Positions 26,974 through 37,156 of a stretch of DNA of 39,239 nt are shown piece by piece. Each line of letters begins with the position of its first letter. The stretch's first letter is position 1. The stretch comes from Candidatus Acidiferrales bacterium. Its GTDB lineage: Bacteria > Acidobacteriota > Terriglobia > Acidiferrales > UBA7541. The stretch covers positions 1 to 39,239 of the forward strand of contig JASHRC010000139.1 of the NCBI GenBank assembly GCA_030037525.1. Direction: 5' to 3'. The notes beneath the pieces were generated by a model, which worked only from the letters and a program-made list of their open reading frames with translations, did not search any database and was not told the origin of the DNA. The position numbers were made by a program, and so were the translations under genes.

Positions 26974-28532
26974 CTGCGAGATTTCCCCTCCGCGAGAGCT
27001 TCTAGTTTTCGAGTGGACAGTTCACTGTGCCTGCGACCGTAAAAATAATAGACCACCAGTCCAATGGCTAGCCAGCTGAAGAAGCGAATCCAGTTGGTGA
27101 CCGTGAGCCCCGCCATCAACAGCACGCAGGTGAGGATGGTTATCACCGGGGCGAGCAGACCGCCCGGCGCGCGGAAAGCCCGAGGACGATCCGGCTCTCG
27201 AAATCGCAAAATCAAAACACCTCCGGCGACCAGGGCAAAGGCGAACAGCGTGCCGATGTTGGAGAGGTTCGCGAGCGTACCGATGTCGAAGAGCCCGGCC
27301 GGGATGGCCACCGCAAAACCGGCAACCCAGGTCGAGAAGTCCGGGGTCCCGTACCGCCGGTGCACGCGGCTGAAAATGCCCGGCAGCAGCCCGTCGCGCG
27401 ACATGGCGAACCACACGCGCGCCTGCCCGAGTTGAAACACCAAGAGCGATGAGATCATTCCCATGATCGCGCCAATCAGTACGGCCAGGCGCACGCTGCC
27501 GAAATGGAGGCGCTTCATGGTGTTGACAACGGGCGCCGCATCGTCGACCAGCGTCCGCCAGGGGACGATGCCGGTCAGCACCACCACCACGGCGACATAG
27601 AGAAGCGTGCAAATGACCAGTGTCAGGATGATCCCGATGGGAAGATCGCGCTGCGGATTTCTGCACTCTTCTGCAGCCGTTGAAACCGAATCGAAGCCGA
27701 TATAGGTAAAGAAGATAATCGACCCGCCCGTGAGGATCCCAGGCCAACCGTTGGGCGCAAACGGATGCCAATTTGCGGGATGGATGTAGTCTGCAGCCAC
27801 AGCCACAAAAATCAGGATGGCCAGAATTTTCAGCGCCACCATCACATTGTTGGTATTGGCCGACTCTTTGATTCCCCGAACCAGGATCACCGTGAGCAAC
27901 ATCACGATTACAAACGCAGGCCAATTGAAGCCAAAATGCCAGCCGGGCTCGTAGAGGGCATTGTTTGCAAAATCTGTGAGACCCTCGGGCAGATAGGCCG
28001 GAGTGATCCACCGCAAGCTGGGGTGCCAGCCGAACCAATCGAACAGGTCAACGACGTGCGCCGAGAATCCGACACTGACGGCCATATTCGACACCGCATA
28101 CTCCAAAATCAGGTCCCAGCCGATAATCCAGGCGACCAGTTCGCCCATGGTGGCGTAGGTGTAGGTGTAGGCGCTACCGGCAATGGGAATCATGGCGGCC
28201 AGCTCCGCATAGCAGAGCGCCGCAAAGCAGCACACGATTCCCACCAAAACGAAAGAGGCGGCGATGGCCGGTCCTGCCCCCGGCCGGCCAAACGACGCCG
28301 TGCGATAAATCAGGTACTCGATGACGGTTGAATTCATCACCGAACTGAACTGCATTTTTTCGCCCGCGATGGCCGTGCCAATGACGGTAAAAATGCCCGA
28401 GCCGATCACCGCCCCGATCCCCAGCGAAGTGAGGCTCAGCCAGCCGAGCGACTTTCGGAGGCGCTTTTCAGGCCGTTCGGAGTCGGAGATCAGTTGATCG
28501 ATGCTCTTGGTACGGAAAAGCTGTCGATCCAA
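26970..28532 (-). CDS. APC-superfamily amino-acid permease (CAT-like)
   Basis: The product is an inner-membrane amino-acid transporter of the APC superfamily, most like the cationic amino-acid transporter (YfnA/CAT) group. The 520-aa product begins LFRTKSIDQLI, a typical cytoplasmic lead for this group. It has about 12-14 hydrophobic helices. The first-helix motif is GIGAVIGSGIFTVIG, followed by CYAELAAMIPIAGSAYTY and FFTYIGFDSVSTAAEECRNP. The start is TTG 28532. It appears to be the first gene of a minus-strand run down to the POTRA gene, and its stop overlaps the PLC-like start. Substrate is inferred only to be an amino acid. Confidence 0.93.
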   Translation of the reverse strand: MDRQLFRTKSIDQLISDSERPEKRLRKSLGWLSLTSLGIGAVIGSGIFTVIGTAIAGEKMQFSSVMNSTVIEYLIYRTASFGRPGAGPAIAASFVLVGIVCCFAALCYAELAAMIPIAGSAYTYTYATMGELVAWIIGWDLILEYAVSNMAVSVGFSAHVVDLFDWFGWHPSLRWITPAYLPEGLTDFANNALYEPGWHFGFNWPAFVIVMLLTVILVRGIKESANTNNVMVALKILAILIFVAVAADYIHPANWHPFAPNGWPGILTGGSIIFFTYIGFDSVSTAAEECRNPQRDLPIGIILTLVICTLLYVAVVVVLTGIVPWRTLVDDAAPVVNTMKRLHFGSVRLAVLIGAIMGMISSLLVFQLGQARVWFAMSRDGLLPGIFSRVHRRYGTPDFSTWVAGFAVAIPAGLFDIGTLANLSNIGTLFAFALVAGGVLILRFREPDRPRAFRAPGGLLAPVITILTCVLLMAGLTVTNWIRFFSWLAIGLVVYYFYGRRHSELSTRKLEALAEGKSRR

Positions 28533-28617
28533 TCGCCACCTTCCTACTCGATTGAGAAAAAACTCTACCTTGGCGGGACCTTCCGCGCAACCGATCCTCC
28601 CACAGATTGGCGGGAAA

Positions 28618-30819
28618 TCAGGCGAATTGCAGATTGGCGTAGCGTGCCAGGAGCTTTCGGGGGCCGTAATCCTGGAAGCTGACGGTCAGGCGGCGGTCCT
28701 CTCCTTCGCCCTCGACCTCAATGATGGTGCCCAGACCGAACTTGGAGTGGCGCACGCGAGTACCCACCAGCGAATCTCCCTCCGCACGGCTCTCGGGAGC
28801 CGACCGGCCGGCCCGGTGGCGTCGATAGGGCGCTCGCGCCTCCTGCGAAAACTCCGGATCGGCTTCATAGTGGCGCCTCTCGTCTGGCCGAGACGGTGAG
28901 CCCGGGGCAGCCTCGATCAAATCGGCAGGGATTTCGCGAAGAAAGCGGGACGGCTCTGATGCGTGCATCCCCTGGCTGCCATACGCCCGCCGATAGCGAG
29001 CGCGCGAAAGCACCAGCGATCGCTTCGCGCGAGTCATGCCAACGTAGAACAGCCGCCGTTCCTCTTCAATGGCCGCCTGGGTATCGAGCGACCGGCTGTG
29101 AGGCAGTACGCCTTCCTCGAGCCCTGCGAGGAAAACCGCATCGAACTCAAGTCCCTTGGCGCTGTGCAACGTCATCAGAGACACCGCCACATCTTCGTCA
29201 TATTCGTCTGCCTCGCCGAGCAGCGCGGTGCGGTCGAGCAGATCCTCCAGCGTCTCTCCCGCCTGGGTGGCCTCGGCCACAGCATTGAAAAGCTCCCGCA
29301 GGTTTTCTGCGCGCGAAGTGTGCTCGAGATTGTCCTGCTGCTCAACCCAGTCGAGATACCCCGTTTCGCCGAGCACGCGTTCGATCAGCTCGGCGGGCGG
29401 AGTCGTCTCGCGCTCCTCGGTTAGATCCTCGATCATTTTGCGAAAAGAGCCGAGGGCGCCCGCCGCCCTTTTGCCAACCAGGAAATCGCTATCGCCGAGC
29501 ACCTCCCAAAGCGACTGAGCGGTCTCTCGGACGCGCGCTTCAAGCGCCGCCACCGTTGCCGCTCCGATTCCGCGCGGCGGCACGTTGAGGACGCGCAGCA
29601 GTGCTAGGTCGTCTTCGGGGTGAAAAAGCAGCCGGACATAAGCCAGAGTGTTGCGCACCTCGGCCCGGCCGTAGAAACTGAACCCGCCGACCACGCGATG
29701 GCGTATCCCCAGTCGGCGCAGGACTTCTTCAAACGAGCGTGATTGCGCTCCCGTGCGGTAGAGGACGGCAACGCGGGCGCTCAAATCGCTGCGAACCAGC
29801 GAAGCTACCTCGCGTGAGACAAACTGCGCTTCGCTGGCCGAATCGGTGGCTGCGTAGAAACGCAGTGCTTCGCCGGACCCTCGAGTCGCCCGAAGCTTCT
29901 TGCCGAGCCGTCCAGAATTGTTTTTGACCACCGCGGCGGCGGCATCGAGAATCGTTTGCGTCGAGCGGTAGTTTTCCTCGAGCCGGACAATTTTCGCGTC
30001 CGGAAAATCCTCGGCAAAACGCTTCAAATTCCCCGCACGAGCACCGCGCCAGCCGTAAATCGATTGGTCTTCATCCCCGACGACCAAGACATTCCTTCTG
30101 TTTCCAGCAAGCAGTCGCACCAGCTGTTCCTGAGCCTGATTGGTATCTTGAAACTCGTCCACCAGGATGTAGCGGTAGCGGTTGCTCCAGGCGGTGCGCA
30201 CCGTCGAGTGGCCATCCAGCAGGTCCACCGCGCGCAGCAGAAGGTCGTCAAAATCAAGCGCTGCTGCCTTGCGCAGGATTTCCTGGTAGGTCCGGAAAAC
30301 GGCAGCCACATCCCGATCACGCTTGGTAGCGGCTGGAGACTCCATCTGACCGAACGAGACGCCATGATTTTTCGCGTAGCTGATCTGCGCCCGCAGGCTC
30401 TTGGGAGCGTAGTCGGTCCCCGAAAGACCGAGCTGTAGCATGGCGCGTTTTACGGCAGATGTTTGGTCCTCATCGTCATAGATCACGAAATTACGTGGCA
30501 GCCCAACACGAGGAGCCTCCCGGCGCAGCAGCCGCGCGCAGAAGGAATGGAATGTCGAAATCCACACGTCGGAGGCGTCCTTTCCGAGTGACCGAAGCAG
30601 AGCTTGGATCCGCTGCTTCATTACCTCGGCGGCCTTGTTGGTGAAGGTGACCGCCAAGATCGAGCCCGGCGGAACGCCTTTTTCGATCAGATAGGCCACG
30701 CGATAGGTGATAACCCGCGTCTTGCCCGTCCCCGCTCCTGCCAAGACCAGCACGGGGCCCTCGGTGATGAGCACGGCTTCTTGTTGGCGCTCGTTCAGAT
30801 CGTCAAGCAGTCGGGTCAT
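28618..30819 (-). CDS. pcrA: UvrD/PcrA-type superfamily 1A DNA helicase
   Basis: The product is a 3'-5' DNA helicase of repair and replication restart. The 733-aa protein has LNERQQEAV (Q motif), Walker A LAGAGTGKTRV at about 27-37, then FTNKAAEVMKQR. Walker B is in VDEFQDTNQAQ, motif III follows in DEDQSIYGWRGA, then LEENYRSTQTIL, LMTLHSAKGLEFDAV and FYVGMTRAKRSL. The C-terminal Tudor-like domain is typical of PcrA (VRHSKFGLGTI, VSFQDYGPRKLL). All helicase motifs are intact. PcrA and UvrD are not separable with certainty, but the C-terminal domain supports PcrA. It starts at ATG 30819 and is divergent from the VTT-domain gene. Confidence 0.96.
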   Translation of the reverse strand: MTRLLDDLNERQQEAVLITEGPVLVLAGAGTGKTRVITYRVAYLIEKGVPPGSILAVTFTNKAAEVMKQRIQALLRSLGKDASDVWISTFHSFCARLLRREAPRVGLPRNFVIYDDEDQTSAVKRAMLQLGLSGTDYAPKSLRAQISYAKNHGVSFGQMESPAATKRDRDVAAVFRTYQEILRKAAALDFDDLLLRAVDLLDGHSTVRTAWSNRYRYILVDEFQDTNQAQEQLVRLLAGNRRNVLVVGDEDQSIYGWRGARAGNLKRFAEDFPDAKIVRLEENYRSTQTILDAAAAVVKNNSGRLGKKLRATRGSGEALRFYAATDSASEAQFVSREVASLVRSDLSARVAVLYRTGAQSRSFEEVLRRLGIRHRVVGGFSFYGRAEVRNTLAYVRLLFHPEDDLALLRVLNVPPRGIGAATVAALEARVRETAQSLWEVLGDSDFLVGKRAAGALGSFRKMIEDLTEERETTPPAELIERVLGETGYLDWVEQQDNLEHTSRAENLRELFNAVAEATQAGETLEDLLDRTALLGEADEYDEDVAVSLMTLHSAKGLEFDAVFLAGLEEGVLPHSRSLDTQAAIEEERRLFYVGMTRAKRSLVLSRARYRRAYGSQGMHASEPSRFLREIPADLIEAAPGSPSRPDERRHYEADPEFSQEARAPYRRHRAGRSAPESRAEGDSLVGTRVRHSKFGLGTIIEVEGEGEDRRLTVSFQDYGPRKLLARYANLQFA

Positions 30820-30907
30820 CTGGGGAGAACTCGATTCTAGCCGAGCGTGTCTGAATCAGCAATTTGGCGCCCCGAGCCGTCACGGAGACCTCTGATACAA
30901 TCACCTG

Positions 30908-31525
30908 GTGACCGGCGCGATGAACCGCGCGAAGCTGCCCGCCTGGCTCCAGAAACTAGTGGTGGGATTGGGCGGCGGCGGCTTGTTTTTGGTGACCTTC
31001 TTCGATTCTTCCGCGCTTTCCTTCCCTCTGGTGGCCGATGCCCTGGTGATCGAGGTCTCCATACACAGGCCGGCGCGCATGCCTTACTACTGCGCCATGG
31101 CAGCGCTCGGCTCACTGGCCGGCTGTATATGGCTTTACCTCATCGCCAAGAAGGGCGGCGAGGCATTTTTTCACCGGCGGGCCGGCAGAACCGCGCGCCA
31201 CGCAAAACGCTGGGTTCAACGCAACGCGTTTTTGAGCGTTTTTCTGCCCGCGATTCTGCCTCCCCCAGTTCCCTTCAAGCCATTCATCCTGGCCGAAGGA
31301 GTGTTTCAAGTGCCGCTGCGCACCTTCGTCGTGGCTCTTCTGCTCGGTCGCGGGCTGCGTTATTTCATCGAAGGGATACTCGCCGTTCGTTACGGTGATG
31401 CCGTCTTTGTGTATCTCGCGGCGCACAAGATAACGTTTGGACTTGCCGCTGTTGCGATTCTTCTGGCTGCCTACGCTCTGACCCGCCTCCATTCGCCCGA
31501 CCGATCCGACGCTCGGAACCCCTAG
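30908..31525 (+). CDS. VTT/DedA-type membrane protein (YqaA-like)
   Basis: The product is a polytopic inner-membrane protein of the VTT (SNARE-associated/DedA) family; DedA relatives are linked to lipid-carrier flipping. The 205-aa protein has GGGGLFLVTFFDSSALSFPL near residues 22-41, GSLAGCIWLYLIAKKGG, then the re-entrant-loop-like region LSVFLPAILPPPVPFKPFIL and three late hydrophobic segments. A TACAAT -10-like hexamer at 30896-30901 is only 6 bp before GTG 30908 and 18 bp before the in-frame ATG 30920. The message would therefore be nearly leaderless. The stop codon shares the CTAG at 31522-31525 with that of the convergent YdjM-type gene. Confidence 0.88.
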   Translation: MTGAMNRAKLPAWLQKLVVGLGGGGLFLVTFFDSSALSFPLVADALVIEVSIHRPARMPYYCAMAALGSLAGCIWLYLIAKKGGEAFFHRRAGRTARHAKRWVQRNAFLSVFLPAILPPPVPFKPFILAEGVFQVPLRTFVVALLLGRGLRYFIEGILAVRYGDAVFVYLAAHKITFGLAAVAILLAAYALTRLHSPDRSDARNP

Positions 31526-32547
31526 CGACGGGCAGCCCATGGGAACAGGAGTCGCTGCTGCCGAATTTGTAGATTACTCGCCAGGTCGACACGCAAAAGG
31601 ACGTTGGAAGGAGAGTCGTCGCCCTCCGGAAACCGTGCATCGCGCACCTCTACGCGATAATCGTCTTCCAGGCGCCGGACGGTTGCCAGCGGAACCCGTG
31701 CATATTCAAGAAATCTCGCAGCCTCTGCGGTTTTTTCCGCGATTTCAAGCGCCGGGGAATCTTGCGGCTTGTAGCGCGTGACACTGTTATTCGGATCAAA
31801 TTCGTCAGGGCGGGTGGGCGATACCTCAACTTCTTCGAGCGTGTCATCGGTCACCGCGACGCCGCGCCAAAGGAAGGGAGACGCTGCCTCGGGAAACGCG
31901 TCGGCGGCAACCGCCACCCGGGCGTGGAATTCGCGCGAGAGCAGCAAATCGACGGCCTCGCTGTGGAGATGCGCTCGAAAACCGAAATAGCCTGCCACCA
32001 GGCACAAGGTGATGGTCGCCGACGGCACTCCGCTCGGCCTTCTCTGCCCCGACGTGACTTCCTCATTGACCAGCTTGAATAAGAGCGGCAAAAGCAGTCC
32101 CGCAACCAGCAGCGCCAGAACCCAAGGATCGAAATCGGTCGCGAGAGGTCGGCCATACCAGCGCGTATGAAACGGCCATAGCAGCTCGACGCCGACTCCG
32201 CTGACAAGGTCAAGCAATAGGTGGCCCAGCGCGCCGACGGCGCAGATCGCAAGCGCCGGCCCGAGTCGCAACGGCGGCAGCGAGACTGTCTTCTTGCCGG
32301 GCAACCTCCGATCCAGCAGGCAGAACCCGGCGGCGATCAGACACACCAGCACTCCTGAGCCGACCAGCGAGTGAAACAAGGCGCGGTGAAACCGAAGGAA
32401 CGCGCCGGCACCGCCGAAATAGCTGGCAAAATCGAGATCCGGCGCGACACCGGAGGCGACCAGCATCAGAGTGCCGAAGCGTGGAAGGCGGCGCTGGCCG
32501 GCGCGCGCCAGCGCGAGAGAGGAAAAGGCATGGGTGAATGGTTCCAC
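31522..32547 (-). CDS. YdjM-type (LexA-binding, inner-membrane-bound hydrolase) family protein
   Basis: The product is a membrane protein of the YdjM/metal-dependent hydrolase family. The 341-aa protein begins MEPFTHAFSSLALARAG, which is a family hallmark with an early His. It continues with GVAPDLDFASYFGG and FHRALFHSLVG, all carrying the conserved His/Asp residues, then GHLLLDLVSGVGVELLWPF. Four or more transmembrane segments are visible in the N-terminal half. The C-terminal 140 residues form a soluble, mostly beta-rich domain. The start is GTG 32547. It lies 21 bp after the diacylglycerol-kinase-like gene on the same strand and overlaps the VTT gene tail to tail. Function is unknown beyond the family label. 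Confidence 0.85.
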   Translation of the reverse strand: MEPFTHAFSSLALARAGQRRLPRFGTLMLVASGVAPDLDFASYFGGAGAFLRFHRALFHSLVGSGVLVCLIAAGFCLLDRRLPGKKTVSLPPLRLGPALAICAVGALGHLLLDLVSGVGVELLWPFHTRWYGRPLATDFDPWVLALLVAGLLLPLLFKLVNEEVTSGQRRPSGVPSATITLCLVAGYFGFRAHLHSEAVDLLLSREFHARVAVAADAFPEAASPFLWRGVAVTDDTLEEVEVSPTRPDEFDPNNSVTRYKPQDSPALEIAEKTAEAARFLEYARVPLATVRRLEDDYRVEVRDARFPEGDDSPSNVLLRVDLASNLQIRQQRLLFPWAARR

Positions 32548-32568
32548 GAGCCGGGTTTCGGTCGTTCC

Positions 32569-33501
32569 TTAGAACTTAGCCCCAGGGGTCACGATGGATA
32601 GCGCGTCGGGCACGATTCGAAACGCCATGGGCAGGAGCCCTACGGGCTCACCATCGACCTGGGCATAGACCGGTTCGCCGTTCGCCGGTTCGCAAACGGT
32701 TTCCGTCGCCTTCCAGGTTTCAATTCCCTTCATTTGCCGCAGCGTGCCAAACCACAGCGCCGGCAGGCACGCCAGATAGCCCAGACGGCTGCGCCGCGAA
32801 TTGATCAGAAACTCGAACTGATCCTCAAACAGGTCGGCGCCGGTGGTGATCTTGAACGGTCCGCCGTAGTGCACGGTCCTGCCAACCACGACAATCGTGG
32901 CTTTGCGGTCCCGATCGCCGTTGCGAACGCGAATCTCGGGAAAGTTGTACTCGAAAAGCTGCCGGAAGCCCTCGACCCAGTAAGCAAACACACCGGTGTT
33001 CTTCTTGAGGTCGCCGTTTACGCCATGGACAATGGCCCCATCCGGGCCCGCTCCTGCCACCGAAAGGAAATAGCGCCCCGGGCCGGAACCGTCGCCACCC
33101 AGGGGCGCGGCGAAGCCAAGGGCAATCCGCCGGACCTTTCCTCCGGCAATCAAGCGCGAGGCATGGGGGATATCCCAGGGAATGCGCAGTTCCTTGGCCA
33201 GGATATTCGCAGTCCCTGCCGGAAGCACTGCCATGGGCACATCGCTTTTGGCCAGCCCGTTGACGATCTCGTTGATCGTTCCGTCCCCTCCGCAGGCAAT
33301 GACCATGCCGCGGCGCGCCCCGACCGCCTTGCGCGCAAGCGTGGTGGCCGTACCCGGCCCCGTCGTGGCGGCTAGCTCGGTGCGAATGCCCATTTCTTTG
33401 AGGATTTGCGCGGCGCGCTCAACTTCCGCGAAACGCCGGCTGCGCCGCCGCCCGCTCGTCGGGTTGTAGATCAACAGCGCGTCGTGGATACGGTCTGCCA
33501 T
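32569..33501 (-). CDS. Diacylglycerol/sphingosine-kinase-family lipid kinase
   Basis: The product is a soluble lipid kinase of the DAGK catalytic-domain family (DgkB/YegS/LCB5 type), which phosphorylates a membrane lipid alcohol with ATP. The 310-aa protein opens with LLIYNPTSGRRRS, followed by the nucleotide-binding IACGGDGTINEIVNGL (about 69-84) and VLPAGTANILAKELRIP. The C-terminal beta-sandwich includes YFLSVAGAGPDGAIV and late VDGEPVGLLPM. The family core is intact. The actual lipid substrate cannot be read. It starts at ATG 33501 and is divergent from ligA across a 71-bp promoter region. Confidence 0.92.
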   Translation of the reverse strand: MADRIHDALLIYNPTSGRRRSRRFAEVERAAQILKEMGIRTELAATTGPGTATTLARKAVGARRGMVIACGGDGTINEIVNGLAKSDVPMAVLPAGTANILAKELRIPWDIPHASRLIAGGKVRRIALGFAAPLGGDGSGPGRYFLSVAGAGPDGAIVHGVNGDLKKNTGVFAYWVEGFRQLFEYNFPEIRVRNGDRDRKATIVVVGRTVHYGGPFKITTGADLFEDQFEFLINSRRSRLGYLACLPALWFGTLRQMKGIETWKATETVCEPANGEPVYAQVDGEPVGLLPMAFRIVPDALSIVTPGAKF

Positions 33502-33509
33502 AGCTCGCG

Positions 33510-33540
33510 TTCAAGTGCGTGCAAATTCACATTGTATAAT
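33510..33540 (+). promoter_or_regulatory. Sigma-70-type promoter of ligA
   Basis: A perfect TATAAT at 33535-33540 precedes ligA, with a weak -35 candidate TTCAAG at 33510-33515 (19-bp spacer). Transcription would start near 33547 and give a leader of about 26 nt. The reverse complement also contains TATTAT at 33537-33542, which could serve the divergent lipid-kinase gene. Confidence 0.6.
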
Positions 33541-33542
33541 AG

Positions 33543-35606
<2,064 letters not shown>

Positions 35607-35665
35607 ATCGGTACGCGCAGTCCCCCGGTCTTCCATCTCGGCGCGCCAGGAAGGAGAACAGCAGC

Positions 35666-36094
35666 ATGCCCAATACACAAGAAATCGTCAAAGAAGTGGA
35701 AGCATTCTATCGCGCGTTCCTGGAAGCCTTTAATCGCCAGGATGTTGTGCGGCAGTCGAGATTTGTCGATCTGCCGTACGCGCTTATCTCCGGGGAAGGA
35801 GGCGTTGTGGTCTGTGCGACACAATCTGAGCACGAGCGCGTTTCCAGCCAAATTTTCGCTGATCTTAAGGCGCGCGGCTGGGCGCGGTCAGATATCGACC
35901 GCGTCCGCGTCTCGCTGTACGCCCAAAACCACGCGCTGATTGTTTCGGACCTCACGCGACGTCGAGCCGACGGTTCCGTGCTGCAGAAAAATCGCTTTTG
36001 CTACACCGCCCGCCATGACGGCCATGGTTGGAAAATGATCGCATACTCGCCTGTAGCTGACGGCTTCCTCGGCCCCGGCAACTTCCCTCGCTGA
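35666..36094 (+). CDS. Small NTF2/SnoaL-like protein
   Basis: The 142-aa product has an N-terminal helix pair (EIVKEVEAFYRAFLEAFNRQDVV) and a FVDLPYALISGEGGVVVC strand region. Beta strands follow, ending in CYTARHDGHGWKMIAYSPV, which is the usual pattern of NTF2/SnoaL-like folds in which a C-terminal W-K-hydrophobic strand closes the sheet. There is no signal peptide. I cannot assign a ligand or reaction. The ATG is preceded by AGGAAGGAGAACAGCAGC, a good ribosome-binding site. It sits between ligA and rnpB on the same strand, and nothing indicates a link to either. Fold call is an inference from pattern. Confidence 0.7.
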   Translation: MPNTQEIVKEVEAFYRAFLEAFNRQDVVRQSRFVDLPYALISGEGGVVVCATQSEHERVSSQIFADLKARGWARSDIDRVRVSLYAQNHALIVSDLTRRRADGSVLQKNRFCYTARHDGHGWKMIAYSPVADGFLGPGNFPR

Positions 36095-36139
36095 ATGCCG
36101 CGCTTCGATCAGCGCCGCAAAAGCCCGCAGATTTCATCG

Positions 36140-36145
36140 TATAAT
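36140..36145 (+). promoter_or_regulatory. -10 box of the RNase P RNA gene
   Basis: A perfect TATAAT lies 6 nt before base 36152, where the P1 pairing of the RNA begins. I see no good -35; strong stable-RNA promoters of this group may use an extended -10 or upstream contacts. Confidence 0.65.
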
Positions 36146-36150
36146 TAAGG

Positions 36151-36724
36151 AGGCGGATGGGCCGGGCGATCGCCGGCTGGCTCTCGGTCCGCGGCAAGGC
36201 GAACCAAGAGCAAGCGGGAGGAAAGTCCGGACTCCAGCCATGGCCAGCTCGCAAGAGGCGGCCACGGCAGGGCAACGCGCCTGGTAATGCCAGGGGGCTG
36301 CGTTCGGGATGCGCGAAAGCCAGTTCCGACGCCGCAGCTACGGAAAGTGCCACAGAGAATAAACCGCCGGTGAGGCTTTGACCTCGGCGGCAAGCTTTTC
36401 GGAAAAACCGGAAGCTCGCCTCGTTCGGTCGAGCACATTTGGCAAGGGTGAAAAGGTGGGGTAAGAGCCCACCGCCCGGGTGGCAACATCCGGGGCACGG
36501 AAAACCCCGCGTGGAGCAAGGCCAAATAGGAGGGGAGGGCTGGCCCGGCCCGTACGCGCCTTGCGTAGAACAGCGAGGCGCTCGAACCTCGGGTAGGCTG
36601 CTTGAGTCCCGGAGCGATTCGAGACCTAGAGGAATGATCGCCGTTGCGCGACCCAAATCATTCTGATGCGAATCAGAGCGACGGCCGCGCGGTGACAGAA
36701 TCCGGCTTACAGGCTCACCCGCCA
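36151..36724 (+). ncRNA. rnpB: RNase P RNA, type A, unusually long
   Basis: This is the catalytic RNA that trims the 5' leader of pre-tRNAs. Universal segments are all seen in order: GAGGAAAGTCCGG (36218-36230, P4 5' strand), GCCACAGAGAATAAACCGCC around 36348-36367, AAGGGTGAAAAGGTGG then GGTAAGAGCCCACCG (36444-36474), GGAGCAAGGCCAAATAGG (36513-36530), GTAGGCTGCTTGAG (36593-36606), and the terminal ACAGAATCCGGCTTA (36696-36710). P1 forms between 36152-36163 and 36712-36723 with 11 of 12 pairs. P2 forms by GGCGATC (36165-36171) with GATCGCC (36636-36642). The RNA is about 574 nt, against 377 nt in E. coli. Extra length lies around P7-P12 and as a P19-like insertion between the 3' strands of P2 and P1. 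A T-rich stretch follows P1 (36725-36738) and may terminate transcription. Confidence 0.95.
36699..36724 (+). repeat. rnpB 3'-end copy of 26-bp direct repeat (putative att site)
   Basis: These 26 bases, which end the RNase P RNA region (from AATCCGGCTTAC to CACCCGCCA), recur without a mismatch at 38304-38329. The upstream TGAC is also shared, except that an AG dinucleotide is missing in the second copy. It contains the 3' P1/P4 strands needed by the RNA, as expected for an integration target that restores the gene. Confidence 0.8.
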
Positions 36725-36747
36725 CTTTTCCTTTTGTTGACAATAAC

Positions 36748-37108
36748 TTACGAATATTTCGGTTTTAGTTGTGACGCCGGTGTGACGCCCTGGGGAAGAG
36801 CCTCTCTGGCTCTCCCGCCGTATATGGTCACCTTCCCATCCACCACGTTCGCCACGTAACGCCCCTCGGTAAAACTGCATGACCTTTTTGCCAGACCGCG
36901 CCATCTGTGCCCAACGAGATTTAGTCTGGGGGTTCTGCTCAAGCCCCCGAATCTCGTTGCCGTCGAAGCTGAAGTCCACCTGCCGGAGACCTCTCTTGGG
37001 AGTGCGTCGAACAGGGAAGCGTTCTGAGCCTAGCTCGACTGTTCTGGCGTTCTCCACGAGGGTTTGCCGCCACACTTCGATGAGAACTTGTTCGAACGAG
37101 AGTCTCAT
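36748..37108 (-). pseudogene. Frameshifted hypothetical protein (single-T frameshift)
   Basis: Reading on the minus strand from ATG 37108 gives a continuous protein-like sequence (RLSFEQVLIEVWRQTLVENA, RQVDFSFDGNEIRGLEQNP, MARSGKKVMQF). At the TTTT run near 36871-36876 the natural continuation TEGRYVANVVDGKVTIYGG is in the next frame. Removing one T joins QF to TEGRY seamlessly. The repaired product would be about 120 aa, ending shortly before the rnpB 3' end. The RYVANVVDGKVTIYG part resembles a small beta-rich C-terminus. I know no named family. A TTG at 37111 is an alternative start. The frameshift could be a real mutation, programmed slippage or a sequencing error. Confidence 0.65.
36771..36789 (+). 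repeat. Paired GTGACGCC octamers after the first rnpB-end repeat
   Basis: Two exact GTGACGCC octamers start 11 bp apart (36771 and 36782), 46 bases after the 26-bp repeat. A matching degenerate pair stands at 38373-38391, 43 bases after the second copy. They resemble direct-repeat arm sites of a tyrosine-recombinase attachment region; this is an inference. Confidence 0.45.
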
Positions 37109-37156
37109 CAAATGCCCAATTCGACAGTCTTAGATTGACTAACCCTACCGCAAGCC

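Noticed and set aside
35952-36743. 263-aa minus-strand frame across the RNase P RNA
   Set aside because: It lies antisense to a clear structured RNA gene, and its sequence is Arg/Pro/Ser-rich with no domain; it is a shadow of the GC-rich RNA.
36707-37111. The unshifted 134-aa minus-strand frame as an intact gene
   Set aside because: Its last 50 residues are Arg/Gly-rich and run into the RNase P RNA end, while the alternative frame gives a far more protein-like continuation, so a frameshift is the better reading.
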